From: Aquipseudomonas guryensis
Lineage (GTDB): Bacteria > Pseudomonadota > Gammaproteobacteria > Pseudomonadales > Pseudomonadaceae
DNA: 64,000 nucleotides
Assembly (NCBI RefSeq): GCF_014164785.1
Contig: NZ_JACJFN010000002.1
Span: 372,001-436,000, forward strand
Direction of reading: 5' to 3'
Shown one piece after another: positions 59,286 through 64,000 of this stretch; the stretch's first letter is position 1; every line of letters begins with the position of its first letter. A program made the position numbers and the translations under genes. The notes under the pieces were generated by a model that was given only the letters and a program-made list of their open reading frames with translations, made no database searches and had not been told where the DNA came from.

Positions 59286-59413
59286 GGAGGTTTCCAGGCG
59301 GGTAAAACGTGCTGGCATGCTACCGGAAATGGCCTTCGCCGGCACGGCTATCAAGTTTTCCCGAGGCTGACCGATACTTCAGGGGAATGCCGTTTCTCCG
59401 TGTGGAGCCTGTC

Positions 59414-60355
59414 GTGCGCCAACCCTATCTGACCCTGCTAAGCGTGCTGGCCTGCCTATCCCTGGGCCAGCCTGCTGCGGCCATCACTTTCCAGACGCGC
59501 ATGGAAAAGGTGGAGTGGAAAGTCGAGGGCGACAAGTTCGAGTGCCGGCTGTCGCAGCCGATCGCGGATTTTGGCAGCGGCGAGTTCGTCCGTCGCGCTG
59601 GCGAGCAGGCGACATTCCGCCTGAAGACCCGCGAGCGCTGGCTGGGAGCAGGCTCGGCCACCCTGCTGGCGGCGGCTGCGCCCTGGCAGCCAGGACGCGG
59701 CGATATCAACCTCGGCCCGGTTACCGTGGTGGCAGGCGAAGTGCCGTTCAACAGTTCCCAGGAGCAGGCTGGCCGTTTGCTCACTGGCTTGATGGAAGGC
59801 CGCAGCCCGCTGGTCAAGCACCGTACCACTGCAGGCGGCGACAGCCTCGATGTGCGCCTGCTGCCGGTCAAGTTCAACCAGGCCTACAGCGACTACCTCA
59901 AGTGCACCGCCGGCCTGCTGCCGGTCAATTTCGACCAAATTCGCAAGGCACAGATTGGCTTCCCCGGCGGCGGGGCGGTACTCGATGACCTGGGGCGGGC
60001 CAAGCTGGAGATCATTCTTGACTTTCTCAAGGCCGATCCCAGCGTCAATCGCATCGAGCTGGATGGGCATTCCGACAACAGCGGCAACCGCCTGACCAAC
60101 CGCGATACCTCGCGGCGCCGGGCGCTCGCCGTGGAGGAGTACCTCAAGGCCAATGGCGTGCCCGCCGAGCAGATCGTCGTGCGCTTCCATGGCGAACGTT
60201 ACCCACTGGTACCGAACAGCAGCGAAAGCAACCGGGCGAAGAACCGCCGGGTGACCATGACCCTGTCCCGCGAGCCGGTGGCCGAACCGGCAGATGAGGC
60301 GGCCCCAGCCCCGGCTGCACCGCCCCCACCCGCTGATCCGGCGGCCACTTCCTGA
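59414..60355 (+). CDS. motY: flagellar OmpA-family protein MotY
   Basis: A 313-residue periplasmic protein. The GTG start has GGAG six bases upstream; a signal peptide runs to about QPAAAITF. The N-terminal half is the MotY stator-ring domain (TFQTRMEKVEWKVEGDKFECRLSQPI); residues about 180-285 are OmpA-like (IELDGHSDNSGN, RAKNRRVTMTL). In Pseudomonas MotY supports the flagellar stators. The Pro/Ala-rich tail is variable. Divergent from pyrC. Confidence 0.9.
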   Translation: MRQPYLTLLSVLACLSLGQPAAAITFQTRMEKVEWKVEGDKFECRLSQPIADFGSGEFVRRAGEQATFRLKTRERWLGAGSATLLAAAAPWQPGRGDINLGPVTVVAGEVPFNSSQEQAGRLLTGLMEGRSPLVKHRTTAGGDSLDVRLLPVKFNQAYSDYLKCTAGLLPVNFDQIRKAQIGFPGGGAVLDDLGRAKLEIILDFLKADPSVNRIELDGHSDNSGNRLTNRDTSRRRALAVEEYLKANGVPAEQIVVRFHGERYPLVPNSSESNRAKNRRVTMTLSREPVAEPADEAAPAPAAPPPPADPAATS

Positions 60356-60474
60356 GGTCCCACGCTTAAATAAATCTGTCGCTTTGTCGCCAGTGCCTGT
60401 CGCGCCCCTGTAAATCGCCGGGCGCGGCCGGTAGAATCGCGGGTTTTCCGTACAACCCCGTGGAGTTGATTGGC

Positions 60475-61692
<1,218 letters not shown>

Positions 61693-61715
61693 TAAGCTGC
61701 CAGGCAAGCTACAGG

Positions 61716-61739
61716 ACCCCGGCCACGAGCCGGGGTTTT
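61716..61739 (+). terminator. intrinsic terminator after argG
   Basis: ACCCCGGC / GCCGGGGT stem with a five-base loop and TTTT. Confidence 0.88.
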
Positions 61740-61780
61740 GCATTCAAGGGCCCGGATACGGGTCACAGAGGAGAAACTCA

Positions 61781-62173
61781 ATGAGACTGCTGCATACCAT
61801 GCTGCGCGTTGGCGACATGGACAAGTCCATCGCCTTTTACACCGAAGTGCTGGGCATGACCCTGCTGCGCCGCAAGGATTACCCGGACGGCCAATTCACC
61901 CTGGCCTTCGTTGGCTATGGCGACGAAGCCCACAACAGCGTGATCGAACTGACCTACAACTGGGGCGTCGACAGCTACGAGCTGGGCACTGGCTACGGCC
62001 ATATCGCCCTGGAAGTGGCCGATGTGTACAAGGCCTGCGAGGACATCCGTTCGCGCGGCGGCAAGATCACCCGCGAGCCGGGGCCGATGAAGCACGGCAC
62101 CAGCATTCTGGCGTTTGTCGAAGACCCGGACGGCTACAAGATCGAGCTGCTGTCTCCGAGTCGCAACGACTGA
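61781..62173 (+). CDS. gloA: lactoylglutathione lyase (glyoxalase I)
   Basis: A 130-residue glyoxalase I. Metal ligands H5, E56, H74 and E122 all sit at the positions known for the E. coli nickel enzyme. It converts the hemithioacetal of methylglyoxal and glutathione to S-lactoylglutathione. AGAGGAGA lies before the ATG. Terminator downstream at 62309. Confidence 0.95.
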   Translation: MRLLHTMLRVGDMDKSIAFYTEVLGMTLLRRKDYPDGQFTLAFVGYGDEAHNSVIELTYNWGVDSYELGTGYGHIALEVADVYKACEDIRSRGGKITREPGPMKHGTSILAFVEDPDGYKIELLSPSRND

Positions 62174-62308
62174 TCTGCTGTGCCGCATTTTTCCTAGGTG
62201 GCAGGCTGTTGCGGGAGCTGTCGGCGCTAGCAGTTTTGTCGCTAGTGCGGTCTGGTCGCGGCTGATCCTGCCGTCAGGCATAGGTGAGTAGCATCAGCGC
62301 TGCGCAAA

Positions 62309-62336
62309 AAAAAGCCCCGCAAGTGCGGGGCTTTTT
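62309..62336. terminator. bidirectional intrinsic terminator
   Basis: AAAAAGCCCCGC / GCGGGGCTTTTT stem with an AAGT loop. It serves gloA and the convergent PA3496-family gene. Confidence 0.92.
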
Positions 62337-62348
62337 CATGGCCGACCT

Positions 62349-62534
62349 TCAGAGGTCGAAGTCGTAGTCGCCGAGCTGTTTCTGCAGGCGTCGCTCTTCC
62401 AGGTAGTTGTCGATGACCCGGCGTTTGGCCAGGTTGGTCTTGGCGACTTCCACCACCGGACGCTCGGTGGTTTCTTCGGCGTCTTCGGCGACAAAGTCAT
62501 CGTCGAGTACGAGTTCTTCTTTGTCAGTGCTCAT
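62349..62534 (-). CDS. PA3496-family small protein
   Basis: A 61-residue acidic protein. GGAG lies eight bases before the ATG of MSTDKEEL. The end RRVIDNYLEERRLQKQLGDYDFDL is the conserved PA3496-family C-terminus. The family is annotated as a putative envelope integrity factor; the biochemical role is unknown. Confidence 0.82.
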   Translation of the reverse strand: MSTDKEELVLDDDFVAEDAEETTERPVVEVAKTNLAKRRVIDNYLEERRLQKQLGDYDFDL

Positions 62535-62641
62535 CAGGTTCACTCCAACTCAGGGGGCGATGTTGGCGACCTTATAGCGACAAAGCGGAACAGGGTAAAA
62601 AAGATTTTTTCAATCGATGTATTGGCTTAATCAATGGCCGG

Positions 62642-63280
62642 TTAATCGTCGGAGGTTTTTGCCCTGTATTCGCACAGATCCTCGATGCGGCAGCTGCCAC
62701 AGCGCGGCTTGCGCGCCTGGCAGACATAGCGGCCGTGGAGGATCAGCCAGTGGTGCGAATCGAGGAGAAAGTCCTTGGGCACGAACTTGAGCAGTTTCTT
62801 TTCCACTTCCAGCACGTTCTTGCCCGGCGCGATGCCGGTGCGGTTGCTGACGCGGAAGATGTGCGTGTCTACGGCCATGGCCAGCTGGCGGAAGGCGGTG
62901 TTGAGCACTACGTTGGCGGTCTTGCGGCCAACGCCGGGTAGCGCTTCAAGGTCTTCGCGGTTATCCGGCACCTGGCTGTTGTGCTTTTCCACCAGGATGC
63001 GGCAGGTCTCGATGACGTTCTTCGCCTTGCTCGGGTACAGGCCGATGGTCTTGATGTACTCGCACAGGCCCTCATAGCCCAGGGCGTAGATCGCTTCCGG
63101 GGTGTTGGCCACCGGATAGAGCTTGGCCGTGGCCTTGTTTACTCCAACGTCGGTGGCCTGAGCGGAGAGAATCACCGCGATCAGCAGCTCGAAGGGCGTG
63201 CTGTAGGCCAGCTCGGTCTTCGGCTCGGGGTTGTCCTCGTGCAGCCGGCGGAAGATCTCGTAGCGCTTGGCCGCGTTCAC
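62642..63280 (-). CDS. nth: endonuclease III
   Basis: A 212-residue DNA glycosylase/AP lyase. The helix-hairpin-helix [13 protein letters not shown] contains the catalytic lysine, the aspartate follows in VDTHIFRVS, and four cysteines (C-x6-C-x2-C-x5-C) bind the [4Fe-4S] cluster near the C-terminus. It removes oxidised pyrimidines. The GTG start overlaps the rsxE stop (GTGA). Confidence 0.95.
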   Translation of the reverse strand: MNAAKRYEIFRRLHEDNPEPKTELAYSTPFELLIAVILSAQATDVGVNKATAKLYPVANTPEAIYALGYEGLCEYIKTIGLYPSKAKNVIETCRILVEKHNSQVPDNREDLEALPGVGRKTANVVLNTAFRQLAMAVDTHIFRVSNRTGIAPGKNVLEVEKKLLKFVPKDFLLDSHHWLILHGRYVCQARKPRCGSCRIEDLCEYRAKTSDD

Positions 63281-63987
63281 TCGATCACCCCGGTAACTCG
63301 TACACGGCGGCTGGCGGCGGGCTCAGCTTCCGGCTGGGCGGCCTTGGCACGCTCGGCGACCAGGGCATCGATACGGTTCTTCAGGGCGATCAGCAGGCCG
63401 AGGACGAGGAACGCACCTGGCGGCAGGATGGCCAGCAGGAAGCCCTGGTAGTCAGCGAACATTACCAGTTGCCAGTTGGCGGCAATCGGACCGAACAGCA
63501 GGTGCATGTTGGCTAGCAGTGCGCCGGTGCCGAGCAGTTCGCGCACCGCGCCGATGGCCAGCAGCACCAGGCCGAAACCGGTGCCCATCATCAGGCCGTC
63601 GAAAGCGGCATGGCCGACGCTGTTCTTCGCCGCGAAGGCTTCGGCGCGGCCGAGGATGATGCAGTTGGTGGTGATCAGCGGGATGAAGATGCCGAGGATC
63701 TGGTACAGCTCATAGGTGAAGGCCTGCATCAGCAACTCGATGCAGGTGGTCAGCGCGGCGATGATCATGACGAAAGCCGGCAGGCGCACGGCATCGGTGA
63801 CCTGGCGGCGGATCAGAGCTACAGCGGCGTTCGAGCAGGCCAGCACCAGGGCGGTGGCGATGGCCATGCCGAGGGCGTTTACCACCGAGTTGCTCACCCC
63901 CAGCAGCGGGCACAGGCCGAGCAGCTGGACCAGGCCCGGATTGTTCTTCCACAGGCCGTTGATGGCGATTTCGCGGTAGCTAGCCAT
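63277..63987 (-). CDS. rsxE: electron transport complex subunit RsxE
   Basis: A 236-residue Rnf/Rsx complex subunit E with six membrane helices. [24 protein letters not shown] and [16 protein letters not shown] are the conserved family blocks with the cysteines near the membrane [2Fe-2S] site. It belongs to the rsxABCDGE operon that precedes nth in gamma-proteobacteria. The other rsx genes would lie past the right edge of the window. Confidence 0.93.
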   Translation of the reverse strand: MASYREIAINGLWKNNPGLVQLLGLCPLLGVSNSVVNALGMAIATALVLACSNAAVALIRRQVTDAVRLPAFVMIIAALTTCIELLMQAFTYELYQILGIFIPLITTNCIILGRAEAFAAKNSVGHAAFDGLMMGTGFGLVLLAIGAVRELLGTGALLANMHLLFGPIAANWQLVMFADYQGFLLAILPPGAFLVLGLLIALKNRIDALVAERAKAAQPEAEPAASRRVRVTGVIE

Positions 63988-64000
63988 TGTTGTTTTCCCC

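Overview
The window is about 64 kb of a Pseudomonas chromosome. The host DNA is GC-rich with strongly GC-biased third codon positions, and typical pseudomonad neighbourhoods are present (atuRABCDEFG, nrtABD/nasST, eutBC, rnt-pyrC, argG-gloA, nth-rsxE). No rRNA, tRNA or CRISPR array was seen. One block, about 6.77-16.52 kb, is clearly AT-richer and is a 9.76-kb integrated element.

Layout. 0-5 kb: an alpha/beta hydrolase, an orphan periplasmic binding protein, a DUF4398/OmpA lipoprotein pair and a MocR-type regulator. 5-18 kb: a VWA lipoprotein, ECF sigma factor and membrane anti-sigma-like gene that were once contiguous and are now split by the element, which entered the last codons of the VWA gene. 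The element carries a large serine recombinase, a DUF4238 protein, an OLD-type ATPase/TOPRIM nuclease, an RsmN-like CsrA protein, small zinc-ribbon proteins, an HNH-like protein, a small operon with an HTH and a coiled-coil protein, a membrane protein and a small resolvase with a res-like site. 18-26 kb: a large membrane/beta-propeller protein, lipoproteins, a decayed adenylate-ligase fragment, PiuC and an autotransporter. 26-36 kb: the acyclic-terpene (citronellol/geraniol) catabolic operon atuABCDEFG with divergent atuR and a strong operator; atuH is absent. 36-47 kb: tandem binding proteins, a CPBP protease, ethanolamine ammonia-lyase eutBC with a divergent CBS-histidine kinase and double-receiver regulator, a hydrolase, a LysR regulator and a MAPEG protein. 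47-57 kb: nitrate ABC transporter nrtABD, a candidate LexA-regulated gene, alaC, a group II decarboxylase and nasST. 57-64 kb: bfd, rnt, pyrC, motY, argG, gloA, nth, rsxE.

How parts work together. NasT is an ANTAR antiterminator and NasS its nitrate sensor. Both the nrtA and nasS leaders contain a GG-N10-GC sigma-54 promoter, two hexaloop (A1, G4) ANTAR hairpins and an overlapping intrinsic terminator, so the system appears to control both nitrate uptake and itself. The atu genes form a near-complete route from acyclic terpenoyl-CoA to central metabolism, likely repressed by AtuR.

The most notable structures are: the integrated element, with att sites reconstructable to the base; its RsmN-like regulator and possible defence cargo; a family of 142-bp MITE-like repeats with 18-bp terminal inverted repeats lying at gene 3' ends; and the paired ANTAR leaders.
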